Source of the DNA: Rubrobacteraceae bacterium
GTDB lineage: Bacteria; Actinomycetota; Rubrobacteria; Rubrobacterales; Rubrobacteraceae
DNA: 12,379 nt
Assembly: GCA_013698525.1 (NCBI GenBank)
Contig: JACCSM010000526.1
Span: 1 to 12,379, forward strand
Direction of reading: 5' to 3'
Under the pieces are notes generated by a model. That model made no database searches. It was not told the origin of the DNA and saw only the letters and a program-made list of their open reading frames with translations. A program made the position numbers and the translations under genes. Positions within the stretch are counted from its first letter, which is position 1; each line of letters starts with the position of its first letter. Of this stretch, positions 1-7,487 are shown in pieces.

Positions 1-369
1 GGCTTCTACACGATGCTCGGAATTGAGGAGGCTTTCCGGCTGCATCATGACGACGGCTCGCTGATGCTCGTGTACCTTCACGTCTCTGGCGACCGTTTTA
101 TAGAGGTCTTCCCCGGCGGACCGGCCCCCGACCCGGAACGGACGCAGAGCTTTATGCACATTTGTTTACTGTCCGACGACCTGCATGCGACCGTCGAGCA
201 CCTGCGCGAGAACGGCGCGCCTATAGACCGCGAGCCTGCGGTCGGCCGCGACGGCAACTGGCAGGCGTGGACGCGGGACCCTGACGGAAACGAGATCGAA
301 CTCATGCAGCTCTCCGAGGAATCGCCGCAATGGCGGACGGCTCGCTCCGCCGAACGCGGCGGGACGTAG
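1..369 (+). CDS. VOC (glyoxalase/bleomycin-resistance fold) protein, 5' partial
   Basis: The reading frame is open from base 1, so the N-terminus lies outside the window; 122 codons are visible, ending in TAG. What remains is most of one vicinal-oxygen-chelate domain. It begins with a GFYTMLG helix end typical of the fold, then the strand RFIEVFPGG, then SFMHICLLSDDL, a helix (HATVEHLRENGAPI) and the closing PDGNEIELMQ strand. The Glu of FIEVF, the His of MHICL and the Glu of EIELM sit where metal ligands sit in VOC enzymes; the first ligand would be upstream of the window. The C-terminal 15 residues are low-complexity and charged. VOC members include glyoxalase I, dioxygenases and resistance proteins, and the substrate cannot be told from this fragment. 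It precedes the beta-mannosidase gene by 17 bp on the same strand and may be co-transcribed with it. Confidence 0.8.
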   Translation, partial: GFYTMLGIEEAFRLHHDDGSLMLVYLHVSGDRFIEVFPGGPAPDPERTQSFMHICLLSDDLHATVEHLRENGAPIDREPAVGRDGNWQAWTRDPDGNEIELMQLSEESPQWRTARSAERGGT

Positions 370-386
370 GGAGCGGCGCGGACTCT

Positions 387-2891
387 ATGTTCGAACGCGC
401 GCGGCTCAAAGACTTCGCCCCAGGTGAGGGGGTCCAGACCGGGGCTTTCCAGGAACGTTTCGATGAGGAAGGTTGGATCCCCATCCCAGTACCAAAAGAT
501 GTGCACCGGGCCCTGCTCGACGCAGGGCGCATCGAGGATCCCTTCTACGACCGTAACGAAGACGGGTGCGCCTGGATCGAAGACCGCGAGTGGTGGTATC
601 GCATGAGCTTCGATGGTTCCCAGGAACCGCTCCAACCCGGCGAGCGGCTGCGCCTCGTCTTCCACGGCCTCGACACCTTCGCCACCATCTGGCTGAACGG
701 CGAAAAACTCGGAGGTCACTCCAACATGTTCCGCGAGGCCGTCTTCGACGTTGGTGATCTCGTACGTCCAGGGGAGAACACCCTCGTCCTTCTCTTCGAT
801 CGCCCGCTCGACCACGTCGGAGAGGAGCACCCCGACCAGTGGGGACGAAACCCAGAGCGCGTCTCAATGCGCAAGGCGCAGTTCGGCTTCGGGTGGGACT
901 GGGGACCGAGGCTACCGACCGTCGGGATCTGGCGCCCCATCGAGCTACGCCGCGAACGCCGCGCCTCCGTCAGAGGCGTCCACTTCTACACCCTGGAAAT
1001 AGATTCAAAGGGCGAACGTGCCGCCGTCGCCGTGCGCGTCGAAGTCGATCAGTTCGCAACGGAGGACCCTCTCGAAGCCGCCATCACGCTAACTGCCCCG
1101 GACGGAACCTCGGTCGCAGAAACCTCTCTCATGCTCGACGGCGAAGGTTCCAACCTCACGGCATACCCGACGGTGGAGAATCCCCGCCTGTGGTGGACCC
1201 ACGACCTCGGCGAGCCTGTCCTGTACGGTCTGAGGGTGGAGCTACGCCAGGAAGGCGAAGTACTCGACCACTACGAGTCGAAGGTCGGCATGCGGACGCT
1301 GGAGCTCGACCAGTCCCCCGATCCGGACGAGCCGGGGACGCGCTTCTTCCGGTTCGTGTTGAACGGCGTGCCGATCTTCGCCCGCGGCGCAGATTGGATC
1401 CCCGCCGACTCTTTCGTCGGCGCTATCGAAGACGAACGCTACGAGACGCTGCTCCGGGCCGCGAAGGAAGCGAACATGAACATGCTGCGCGTCTGGGGCG
1501 GAGGCATCTACGAACATGACATCTTCTACGACCTGTGCGACTCCATGGGCCTCCTCGTCTGGCAGGATTTCATGTTCGCCTGCGCCACCTACCCCGAAGA
1601 GCCGCCCTCCTTCGTCGCCGAAGTCGAAGAGGAGGCCCGCTATCAGGTACGCCGCCTGCGGAGTCACCCTTGCCTGGCACTCTGGTGCGGCAATAACGAG
1701 AACCAGTGGATCCACGACCGGACCTTCTGGGACCGCGAGGACACCACCGTTCCTGGCGCGCTCTACTACCATGAAGTGCTGCCCCGCGTCGTCACCGAGC
1801 TCGACAGAAGCACTCCCTACTGGCCAGGTAGCCCTTTCGGGGGCGACGACCACAACGACCGTCGACAGGGCAACGTGCACAACTGGGAAGTCTGGCACGG
1901 CAACTCTCCCCGCTGCTTCGGTGAAGAGTCACGCCGGGACCCTACGCCGGAGAACGTCTCCTACCTCCGATACGCCGAGGATATGGGGAGGTTCATAAGC
2001 GAGTTCGGGATGCACGCCGCGCCCGTACGAGAGACCCTTCGGCGCGCGATACCGGAGGACCAGCTGTATCATCACAGCCCGTCGATGGACCACCACAACA
2101 AGGACGATCCCAAGAACAAAGGCGACGACCTCATGCTGACCGTGACGGGTTTGCCTGAGAACCTGGACGAGTACGTGGACTTCAGCATGATCTCACAGGC
2201 TGAAGGCCTGAAGTTCGCCCTCGAGCACTTCCGCCGCCGCAAGCCCCACTGCTCGGGCACCCTCTTCTGGCAGCTAAACGACTGCTGGCCGGTCCTCTCC
2301 TGGAGCGTTATCGACTACCACGGCTTCGGCAAGGCCGGCTACTACTACGCCAGTCGCGCCTACTCCCCACTCCTCGCTTCTTTCAAAGCGCTACCCGACG
2401 GAAGCATCGAACTCTGGCTCACCAACGACACCCTCTCGGAGGTGAAAGGTGACGTCACCGTGCGCCTGGGAACCTTCGAAGGCGAGGCGGTCTGGGAGGA
2501 AAACCTGGAGGTCCGGACCCCCGCAAACGCCAGTCGCCCCGTCGCCCGCTGGAGCGCTGACCGGGCATCCGGCGCTCTCGACCGCTACCTCTCGGTAAGT
2601 TCGGATCATGATCGCTTCCCGTCCAACCGCCACTTCTTCGCGGCCATCAAAGACCTCAGGAGAGACCCCGTCGGGCCGGACGTAGACATCACCCCGGCCG
2701 GAGAGCACGAACTAAGAGTACGTCTCGAGGCGCCTGCATACGCCTACTTCGTCCATCTCGAAGTCCCCGACGAATCCACCCGCTTCTCTGACAACTACTT
2801 CGACCTCGAGCCAGGACAAGAACGCACGATATCCGTCACCAACGAAAAGCGAGCGCTCGAGCCAGAATACATCAAACTCAAATGGCGCTGA
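387..2891 (+). CDS. Beta-mannosidase, glycoside hydrolase family 2
   Basis: This 834-residue enzyme is predicted to remove beta-1,4-linked mannose from the non-reducing ends of manno-oligosaccharides. It shows the GH2 order. An N-terminal jelly roll (EWWYRMSF, HGLDTFATIWLNGEKLGGHSN) is followed by WGPRLPTVGIWRPIEL, immunoglobulin-like strands, and a TIM barrel with RVWGGGIYEHDIFYDLCD. The acid/base Glu is expected in WCGNNENQW (E438), the nucleophile in ISEFGMHA (E539), and the substrate-site stretch FWQLNDCWPVLSWS lies downstream. Length matches bacterial beta-mannosidases. I chose ATG 387, which follows AGGGAG about 13 bp upstream. The frame is also open to an ATG at 330, but that would overlap the VOC gene by 40 bp and add an arginine-rich stretch with no family counterpart. 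No signal peptide is seen, so it is probably cytoplasmic and acts on imported oligosaccharides. It converges on the EamA gene with a 22-bp gap and no clear terminator. Confidence 0.93.
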   Translation: MFERARLKDFAPGEGVQTGAFQERFDEEGWIPIPVPKDVHRALLDAGRIEDPFYDRNEDGCAWIEDREWWYRMSFDGSQEPLQPGERLRLVFHGLDTFATIWLNGEKLGGHSNMFREAVFDVGDLVRPGENTLVLLFDRPLDHVGEEHPDQWGRNPERVSMRKAQFGFGWDWGPRLPTVGIWRPIELRRERRASVRGVHFYTLEIDSKGERAAVAVRVEVDQFATEDPLEAAITLTAPDGTSVAETSLMLDGEGSNLTAYPTVENPRLWWTHDLGEPVLYGLRVELRQEGEVLDHYESKVGMRTLELDQSPDPDEPGTRFFRFVLNGVPIFARGADWIPADSFVGAIEDERYETLLRAAKEANMNMLRVWGGGIYEHDIFYDLCDSMGLLVWQDFMFACATYPEEPPSFVAEVEEEARYQVRRLRSHPCLALWCGNNENQWIHDRTFWDREDTTVPGALYYHEVLPRVVTELDRSTPYWPGSPFGGDDHNDRRQGNVHNWEVWHGNSPRCFGEESRRDPTPENVSYLRYAEDMGRFISEFGMHAAPVRETLRRAIPEDQLYHHSPSMDHHNKDDPKNKGDDLMLTVTGLPENLDEYVDFSMISQAEGLKFALEHFRRRKPHCSGTLFWQLNDCWPVLSWSVIDYHGFGKAGYYYASRAYSPLLASFKALPDGSIELWLTNDTLSEVKGDVTVRLGTFEGEAVWEENLEVRTPANASRPVARWSADRASGALDRYLSVSSDHDRFPSNRHFFAAIKDLRRDPVGPDVDITPAGEHELRVRLEAPAYAYFVHLEVPDESTRFSDNYFDLEPGQERTISVTNEKRALEPEYIKLKWR

Positions 2892-2913
2892 CACCTGATG
2901 TCTGTAGCCTTCT

Positions 2914-3771
2914 CTATTGCCGGCGGGCCAGATAGACGCCGAGGAGGATCACGACTCCGCCGGCGATCTTATTGATCCCCAGCGTCTCGCCGAAGAACAC
3001 GATACCCGACGTGACCCCGACGACGGTGATGAGGTACTGGTAGACGAGCACCCTGTTCGCCCCGATACGGCTGATCCCCCTCTGCCACGCCGAGAACGCG
3101 AAAGCGGTGGCGAAGACGGCAGAGTAAGCGACCGCGGCCCAGGGCCCGGCTCCCACGCTCCCCCACTCCAGGCTCAGAAGCTGTGGGGAGGAAAGGAGCA
3201 GCAGGAAAGGGGTCCCGAACAAGACAGGATAGGTCGCGACCGCGAGCGGCGTGTGGCGCTCCAGCAGAGGCATCGAAAAAACCGCGTATGCGCCGACGCA
3301 GAAGGCGGCGATCAGGACCAGCAAGTCCCCGACGAAGCTGGCATTCCCTGACGTCAGTCCGTCCAGTACGACAATGGCCACACCCACGATGGAGAGCCCG
3401 ACGCCGAGCACACCCTTCCATGTCGGCCGCTCGAGGCCGAGGGCCGCGCCCAAGAGTAATCCCCACACGGGCGCCGTCGCGAAGATAAGGCCCGTGCTGC
3501 CGGCACTAGAGAGGCTAACGCCGAACGTGAAACCCGTCTGTGCCGTGGCCACCCCGAAGCAACCGAGTGCCGCCATCGGGAGCAAGTCGCTCCTTCGGAG
3601 CTTGCTCTTCGGTTCGAGGAGCCGTAGAACGAGCAGTAGCAATAGTCCACCGACCGTAAACCGCAGGGCGACCAGCATCAGAGGCGAGATAGTGGCGGCG
3701 GCATACTTCGTCGCGGCGAAGTTCAGGCCCCAGAAGGTCGCAGCCAGGACCAGCGAGACTTCCGTCGCCAC
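2914..3771 (-). CDS. EamA/DMT-superfamily transporter
   Basis: This is a hydrophobic protein of about 285 residues with roughly ten membrane segments in two EamA halves. The first half opens with VSLVLAATFWGLNFAATKYA and includes SPLMLVALRF and GLIFATAPVWGLLLGAAL. The second includes GDLLVLIAAFCVGAYAVFS, WAAVAYSAVFATAFAFSAWQ, and ends GVVILLGVYLARRQ. DMT proteins export metabolites, amino acids or drugs; the substrate cannot be predicted. The open frame runs 46 codons further upstream, but those codons are the tRNA-Arg gene and its spacer translated, so the long version is wrong. I chose GTG 3771, which has AAGGA ten bases upstream and starts just before the first membrane helix. An alternative GTG at 3798 would add nine residues and sits 8 bp after a TACAAT hexamer, which would make it nearly leaderless. 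It may be transcribed with the tRNA. Confidence 0.88.
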   Translation of the reverse strand: MATEVSLVLAATFWGLNFAATKYAAATISPLMLVALRFTVGGLLLLLVLRLLEPKSKLRRSDLLPMAALGCFGVATAQTGFTFGVSLSSAGSTGLIFATAPVWGLLLGAALGLERPTWKGVLGVGLSIVGVAIVVLDGLTSGNASFVGDLLVLIAAFCVGAYAVFSMPLLERHTPLAVATYPVLFGTPFLLLLSSPQLLSLEWGSVGAGPWAAVAYSAVFATAFAFSAWQRGISRIGANRVLVYQYLITVVGVTSGIVFFGETLGINKIAGGVVILLGVYLARRQ

Positions 3772-3830
3772 CGCAGCCCTGTCCTTGAGATCGAACACAG
3801 AGGAGGATTGTACCGTGTGAGTAAGAACAG

Positions 3831-3903
3831 CGGGCCTGGCAGGATTCGAACCTGCGACACACGGCCCCGGAAACCGTTGCTCTATCCCCTGAGCTACAGG
3901 CCC
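3831..3903 (-). tRNA. tRNA-Arg (anticodon CCG)
   Basis: All tRNA parts can be folded on the minus strand. The acceptor stem is GGGCCTG with CAGGCCC, the D stem GCTC/GAGC, and the anticodon stem ACGGT/GCCGT with one T-G pair. The loop is TTCCGGG, giving anticodon CCG. The T arm is GCAGG-TTCGAAT-CCTGC and the discriminator base is G. Total length is 73 and the 3' CCA is not encoded. It reads CGG codons, which fits a GC-rich genome. Confidence 0.95.
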
Positions 3904-3928
3904 GCGCAAGAGTGGGAACCGCCAGGGG

Positions 3929-3957
3929 ATGTTACCTTAACGCCCCCGGCGCTTCAA
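3929..3957 (-). promoter_or_regulatory. Promoter of tRNA-Arg
   Basis: On the minus strand a TTGAAG (-35) at 3957-3952 and a TAACAT (-10) at 3934-3929 are separated by exactly 17 bp. The -10 ends 25 bp before the tRNA 5' end. This is a good housekeeping-sigma match and could also drive the downstream EamA gene. Confidence 0.7.
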
Positions 3958-3972
3958 CGGACGGTCGGAGAG

Positions 3973-3990
3973 GGGCGATTGAAATCGCCC
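3973..3990. other. Perfect inverted repeat between divergent promoters
   Basis: GGGCGAT and ATCGCCC form a perfect 7-bp inverted repeat around a TGAA loop. It lies between the tRNA-Arg promoter and the phosphoesterase gene and overlaps the candidate -35 of the latter. No T-run follows on either strand, so a terminator is unlikely. An operator or chance are the alternatives. Confidence 0.4.
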
Positions 3991-4006
3991 ACCCAACGTA
4001 TAAACT
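3979..4006 (+). promoter_or_regulatory. Candidate promoter of the phosphoesterase-DUF2203-dtd operon
   Basis: TTGAAA at 3979-3984 is followed 16 bp later by TAAACT at 4001-4006; the overlapping TATAAA at 3999-4004 would leave only 14 bp. Transcription would start around 4012, leaving a leader of about ten bases with no Shine-Dalgarno, so the first gene may be nearly leaderless. Confidence 0.4.
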
Positions 4007-4021
4007 ACGCCGCACCCGAAT

Positions 4022-4741
4022 ATGTATGCGGTGATCTCGGACATCCACGCCAACCTCGAGGCCCTCGAAGCCGTCCTTGGCGACGTGCCCGAGGACGTAG
4101 AGACCATCTACTGCCTCGGCGACGTCATCGGCTACGGGGCGGACCCGGACGAGTGCTGCGACATCGTGCGCACTCTGGGGATGCCGACGATCTCGGGCAA
4201 CCACGACCTCGCCGTAACCGACCTCGAGACGGATCTGAACTGGTTCAACCCGACGGCCGCTGCGGCCGTGCTCTGGACGCGTGAACACCTGAGCGAGGAG
4301 AACGCCGAGTTCCTTCGTACGAGGCCGCGCATGATGCGGACCGAAGAGGCGCTCTTCGTCCACGGCTCTCTACGTGATCCCGACGAGTACATCATCAACA
4401 AGATCTCCGCGCAGGACAACCTCGCGATGTTGAAGAGCGTGTACCCTGACGTCCCGATCTGCTTTTTCGGCCATACGCACGTGAAGGCCGTAGCACCTTC
4501 TCCGAACGGCGCGATGTCGCGGGGACACACCCTGGATCTCCGGTCCGGCGGCCCCTACCTGGTGAACCCCGGCTCTGTGGGCCAGCCGCGCGATGGGGAT
4601 ACCTTCGCCTCGTACGTGATCGCCGACGGCGAAAGCGTGCTCTACCGCTTTGTCGAATACGACATAAAGAAAGCTCAGGCCAAGATACGGGCCGCAGCCC
4701 TCCCCGACATGCTCGCAGACCGCCTGGCCGTAGGCCGCTAG
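4022..4741 (+). CDS. Calcineurin-like metallophosphoesterase
   Basis: This 239-residue protein is a dinuclear-metal phosphoesterase of the YfcE/diadenosine-tetraphosphatase-like group (Metallophos_2 type). All metal-site motifs are present in order: DIHAN (D7, H9), GDVIGYG (D34), GNHD (N60, H61), HGSL (H114) and FGHTH (H151, H153). The stretch [11 protein letters not shown] after the second motif is common in this bacterial subgroup. The physiological substrate is unknown for most relatives; phosphodiesters or nucleotides are likely. It opens a three-gene operon with DUF2203 and dtd. The ATG at 4022 puts DIHAN close to the N-terminus, as in relatives. No strong Shine-Dalgarno precedes it. Confidence 0.88.
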   Translation: MYAVISDIHANLEALEAVLGDVPEDVETIYCLGDVIGYGADPDECCDIVRTLGMPTISGNHDLAVTDLETDLNWFNPTAAAAVLWTREHLSEENAEFLRTRPRMMRTEEALFVHGSLRDPDEYIINKISAQDNLAMLKSVYPDVPICFFGHTHVKAVAPSPNGAMSRGHTLDLRSGGPYLVNPGSVGQPRDGDTFASYVIADGESVLYRFVEYDIKKAQAKIRAAALPDMLADRLAVGR

Positions 4742-4753
4742 CCTTTCCCAGGC

Positions 4754-5140
4754 GTGGACCCCGCCTTCCAGAGGCTCTTCACCGTCGAAGAAGCGAACGC
4801 CCTCCTACCCACCTTGCGCAAGATCCTGGACGAAGTGGCGCTCCACCGCGACGCGCTGCGCGAGAGGGCCCCTCATATGGAGCCCATCCTGGAGGCCGCG
4901 CCAGGGAACGGCGGCGGGAAGGCTGGAGCCGAGTACGGCGTCGAAGCGTACAACCTCTACCTGGCGATAGAGCGCATCAGGGAGCTTGGCGTCGTCCTCA
5001 AGGACCTGGATCTCGGCCTGCTCGACTTCCCGCACGAGCGCGGGGGACGCGTCGTCTTCCTCTGCTGGCACCCACCCGAAGAAAGGGTGGAGTACTGGCA
5101 CGACCTCGACGCCGGCTACGCAGGCCGCCAACCACTCTAA
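4754..5140 (+). CDS. DUF2203 family protein
   Basis: This 128-residue protein begins [19 protein letters not shown], the usual opening of DUF2203 proteins. It continues with a predicted long helix, a Gly-rich turn (GNGGGKAG), the helix [28 protein letters not shown] and a final strand segment with [22 protein letters not shown]. The conserved acidic and aromatic tail (W, H, D) suggests a binding site, but no activity is established for the family. Translation starts at a GTG 12 bp after the phosphoesterase stop and ends 5 bp before dtd, so it is translationally tied to both. I see no signal peptide or membrane segment. Confidence 0.82.
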   Translation: MDPAFQRLFTVEEANALLPTLRKILDEVALHRDALRERAPHMEPILEAAPGNGGGKAGAEYGVEAYNLYLAIERIRELGVVLKDLDLGLLDFPHERGGRVVFLCWHPPEERVEYWHDLDAGYAGRQPL

Positions 5141-5145
5141 AGACC

Positions 5146-5604
5146 TTGCGCATAGTCCTCCAACGCGTCAAGGAAGCCTCCGTCACGGTCGCGAGAGACA
5201 GGATCTCCGGCATTGGCCCAGGCCTCCTGCTGCTGGTCGGCGTCGCCCACGGAGATGGCGAACCAGAAGCGGACTGGCTGGCCGAGAAGATAGCAGGACT
5301 GAGGGTCATGGCCGACCAAGAAGGGAAGATGAACCGCAGCGTCAATGACGTCGGAGCGGCCGTCCTCGCCGTCTCCCAGTTCACCCTCCTCGCGGACACA
5401 CGCAAGGGCAGGCGCCCCAGCTTCGTCGGAGCAGCAGCGCCCGAGGAGGCCATGCGCCTCTTCGACTACTTCTGCGAGCGGCTCCGCGCGGCGGGCGTGG
5501 ACCAGGTCGAGACAGGCCGCTTCGGGGCGATGATGGACGTTGCGCTCGTCAACGACGGCCCCGTTACGATTGTCCTGGACAGCCCGCCGCCTATCGGCGG
5601 TTAG
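5146..5604 (+). CDS. dtd: D-aminoacyl-tRNA deacylase (DTD)
   Basis: This 152-residue protein hydrolyses D-amino acids (and glycine wrongly attached to tRNA-Ala) from tRNA, recycling the tRNA in the cytoplasm. Both family signatures are clear: [17 protein letters not shown] starting at S77, and NDGPVT at 136-141, which carries the Gly-Pro pair that gates the active site. The N-terminus [15 protein letters not shown] is standard, so the TTG at 5146 is taken as start despite being a rare codon; no nearer ATG fits. It is the last gene of the operon, 5 bp after DUF2203. Its TAG stop (5602-5604) is the first three bases of a TCAGC repeat element. Length is normal for the family (about 145-150). Confidence 0.95.
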   Translation: MRIVLQRVKEASVTVARDRISGIGPGLLLLVGVAHGDGEPEADWLAEKIAGLRVMADQEGKMNRSVNDVGAAVLAVSQFTLLADTRKGRRPSFVGAAAPEEAMRLFDYFCERLRAAGVDQVETGRFGAMMDVALVNDGPVTIVLDSPPPIGG

Positions 5605-5644
5605 TCAGCACGCCGCCTTGCAGACGGCTTGTCAGCTAGTCAGC
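5602..5644 (+). repeat. TCAGC-octamer element, copy 1 (3' end of dtd)
   Basis: The order of parts is TAGTCAGC (5602-5609), a core from ACGCC to GGC (5610-5628), TTGTCAGC (5629-5636) and TAGTCAGC (5637-5644). The core can pair GCCG with CGGC around a 9-base loop. The first TAG is the dtd stop codon. Similar parts in the same order recur at 10177-10221 (+) and 10451-10503 (-). Confidence 0.8.
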
Positions 5645-5660
5645 TTCTCATCGTAGGAGC

Positions 5661-7388
5661 TCACCCCGGCTGCACCTTGCGATTCGACTCCACGGCAGAA
5701 ACGTCTGCGGGTGCCGTAGAGTGGAGGACCGCGCTACCATGCTGACTAGCTGAAGTGCTGAAATGCTGACCAGCTGACATGCGCCAGTCGCTGTAGCCTC
5801 CTGTGTGGCGGTGCACTTCACCTTCGCTGACCTCGACTATGCCGTCGGCGATACGGTCTAGGAAGTAACGGTCGTGCGAAACGAAGATTACCGTGCCGGG
5901 GAACCGTTCCAGTTCGGCTTCGAGGATCTCCATCGAGTCTATATCGAGGTGGTTGGTCGGCTCGTCGAGAACGAGGCAGTTCGGTTCTCTCAGCATGATC
6001 AGGAGCAGCTGCAACCGGGTGCGCTCTCCTCCGCTCAGTGACGTCACTGGCTCCCTGACCTGCTCGTAGCGGAACAGGAAACGTCCGAGCAACTTTACGG
6101 CCTCGCCTTCGTAGAGAGGCCTGGCGTCACGCACGAGCCCGAGTGGTGAAGCGCCGGGTGGCGGTTCGTCGTTCTGGGCGAGGTAACCGATGTCAATGGA
6201 TGGGCCTGTCCAGCGCTCGCCCTCCGTCGGGGGGAGGATGCCGGCGAGGAGCTTCGCAAGCACGCTCTTGCCCGCGCCGTTCGGCCCGACTATCCCGAGG
6301 CGCTCGCCGCGCGAGACGCTAAGGTCGACACCGATCAGCACGGGGTCATCGTCGAAGGCCACGCTCGCCTCGTGGAGTTCGATTACCTTCTTGCCGCCCC
6401 TCGCCTTGCCGCGGAGCTCCAAACCTATCTTGCGCCGCTCCAGTACGGGGCGTTCGACTTTGTCCATGCGGTCGATCTGACGCTGCTTGTTACGGGCCTG
6501 CTTGATGTGACGTTCGTTTACGACCAAGCTCGCCCAGAGCTTGAAGCGCCGGATCGCCTCTTCGAGCCGCGCTATCTCCTTCTGCTGCGAGACGTAGAGT
6601 TGCTGCTGTCGTTTGAGCTTGAGCTCCCGCGCCACGGTATACGCGGAGTAATTGCCGGGCCACGATGTGATCCTCCCGTCTTCCAGCTCGGAGATCTCCT
6701 CCACCGTCTCGTCAAGCAGGTAGCGGTCGTGGGAAACGATGACGACGGCGCCATCGAACATGCGGACGATCGCCTCCAGCCGCTCCCTGCGTCCGGCGTC
6801 GAGGTGGGCTTCGGGCTCGTCGAGGAGCAAGACGTCGGGACGCCGCGCGAGGCAGGAGGCCAGGACCGCCAGCTTCCGCTGCCCGCCGCTCAGATCCCTC
6901 ATCGGACGATCGATGTCGCCGTCACCAAGACCAAGCGACCTCAGGTAGCCGCGTGACTCACCCTCGAAACCGGGTCCGCCGAGCTCCGTGAAACGGCGTA
7001 GTAACTGCTCCTGACGCTCGAGCACCCGCTGCATGCGGCGCAGGTCGGCCGCCACCCCGGGCGAGCCGAGCTGCTCCTCGCAGGCTCGAAGCTCTCTCTG
7101 GAGATCCGAGATCTCGGGACGCGCAGCGCGTACGACATCCATCGGCGTGCGCCCGTCGCCCTCGACGTACTTGGGTAAAGAAGCGACGCTCAGACCCCGG
7201 CGCCGGATCACCTCCCCCGCGTCGACCTCCTCTGTGCCTTCGAGTATGCGCAGCACCGTGGACTTACCCGCGCCGTTGCCGCCGACGAGCCCGATCCTCG
7301 CCCCCGCGTTCACCCTCATCCCCAGACCCCGCAGCACGGCCCGGCCTCCGTAGAACTTGTCTACGGAACTCAGGCCGATGAGGGTCAT
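5661..7388 (-). CDS. ABC-F family ATPase (first of two), with extended C-terminus
   Basis: This 575-residue soluble twin-ATPase lacks membrane segments. ABC-F proteins bind the ribosomal E site and act in translation or antibiotic protection. The first ATPase domain has Walker A GGNGAGKST (K42), LSGGQ (166-170), Walker B LLLDEPEAHLD (E191) and SHDRYLLD. A charged helical linker covers about 240-325. The second domain has GPNGAGKSV (K374), LSGGE (451-455), [11 protein letters not shown] (E476) and [16 protein letters not shown] replaces the usual DEPTNHLD, and GKSV replaces GKST. The ATG at 7388 has AGGAGG (7394-7399) five bases upstream. The family-like sequence ends near GGYSDWR; residues 537-575 encode five tandem TCAGC octamers followed by unrelated sequence, so this tail is probably translated intergenic DNA. 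The specific role (housekeeping or drug tolerance) is not determinable. Confidence 0.92.
   Translation of the reverse strand: MTLIGLSSVDKFYGGRAVLRGLGMRVNAGARIGLVGGNGAGKSTVLRILEGTEEVDAGEVIRRRGLSVASLPKYVEGDGRTPMDVVRAARPEISDLQRELRACEEQLGSPGVAADLRRMQRVLERQEQLLRRFTELGGPGFEGESRGYLRSLGLGDGDIDRPMRDLSGGQRKLAVLASCLARRPDVLLLDEPEAHLDAGRRERLEAIVRMFDGAVVIVSHDRYLLDETVEEISELEDGRITSWPGNYSAYTVARELKLKRQQQLYVSQQKEIARLEEAIRRFKLWASLVVNERHIKQARNKQRQIDRMDKVERPVLERRKIGLELRGKARGGKKVIELHEASVAFDDDPVLIGVDLSVSRGERLGIVGPNGAGKSVLAKLLAGILPPTEGERWTGPSIDIGYLAQNDEPPPGASPLGLVRDARPLYEGEAVKLLGRFLFRYEQVREPVTSLSGGERTRLQLLLIMLREPNCLVLDEPTNHLDIDSMEILEAELERFPGTVIFVSHDRYFLDRIADGIVEVSEGEVHRHTGGYSDWRMSAGQHFSTSASQHGSAVLHSTAPADVSAVESNRKVQPG
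5741..5780 (-). repeat. Five tandem TCAGC octamers inside the first ABC-F gene
   Basis: Read on the minus strand, the five 8-bp units are ATGTCAGC, TGGTCAGC, ATTTCAGC, ACTTCAGC and TAGTCAGC, with a decayed sixth (ATGGTAGC) following. The phase is exact: 5780-5773, 5772-5765, 5764-5757, 5756-5749 and 5748-5741. The TAG in the fifth unit is out of frame, so translation passes through. The GC-rich core seen in the other copies is absent here. Confidence 0.85.
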
Positions 7389-7487
7389 GCGGACCTCCTA
7401 TCTTTGACAAGACGTATCTTACTAACCGGAGAAATGATGACACCCGTTCGGAACCGGCGCATCACCCATTTGGGTGATCTTCGAGAA
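7389..7487 (-). promoter_or_regulatory. Leader between methyltransferase and first ABC-F gene
   Basis: This 99-bp spacer holds a perfect inverted repeat, ATCACCCA/TGGGTGAT at 7461-7478. It also holds a possible 15-codon minus-strand ORF (7469-7422, ATG to TAG), whose ATG lies in the hairpin, and a TAAGAT hexamer. The strong AGGAGG of the ABC-F gene is at its end. Ribosome-mediated attenuation is known upstream of several resistance-type ABC-F genes, but here no T-run terminator and no Shine-Dalgarno for the small ORF are visible, so any control role is a guess. Confidence 0.3.

Noticed and set aside
330..386. Upstream ATG for beta-mannosidase
   Set aside because: It would overlap the VOC gene by 40 bp and add Arg-rich residues without homology; ATG 387 has a better ribosome-binding site.
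78..830. 250-codon minus-strand open frame across the VOC and mannosidase starts
   Set aside because: It is antisense to two well-supported genes, has no family-like sequence, and reflects high GC in the third codon position.
1242..1898. 218-codon minus-strand open frame inside beta-mannosidase
   Set aside because: Shadow of the GH2 reading frame; it covers the conserved WCGNNENQW region on the opposite strand.
5741..5780. CRISPR-like array
   Set aside because: Units are only 8 bp, contiguous and without spacers, and there are no cas genes.
7404..7409. Perfect TTGACA on the plus strand
   Set aside because: No -10 at a usable distance and no plus-strand gene downstream.
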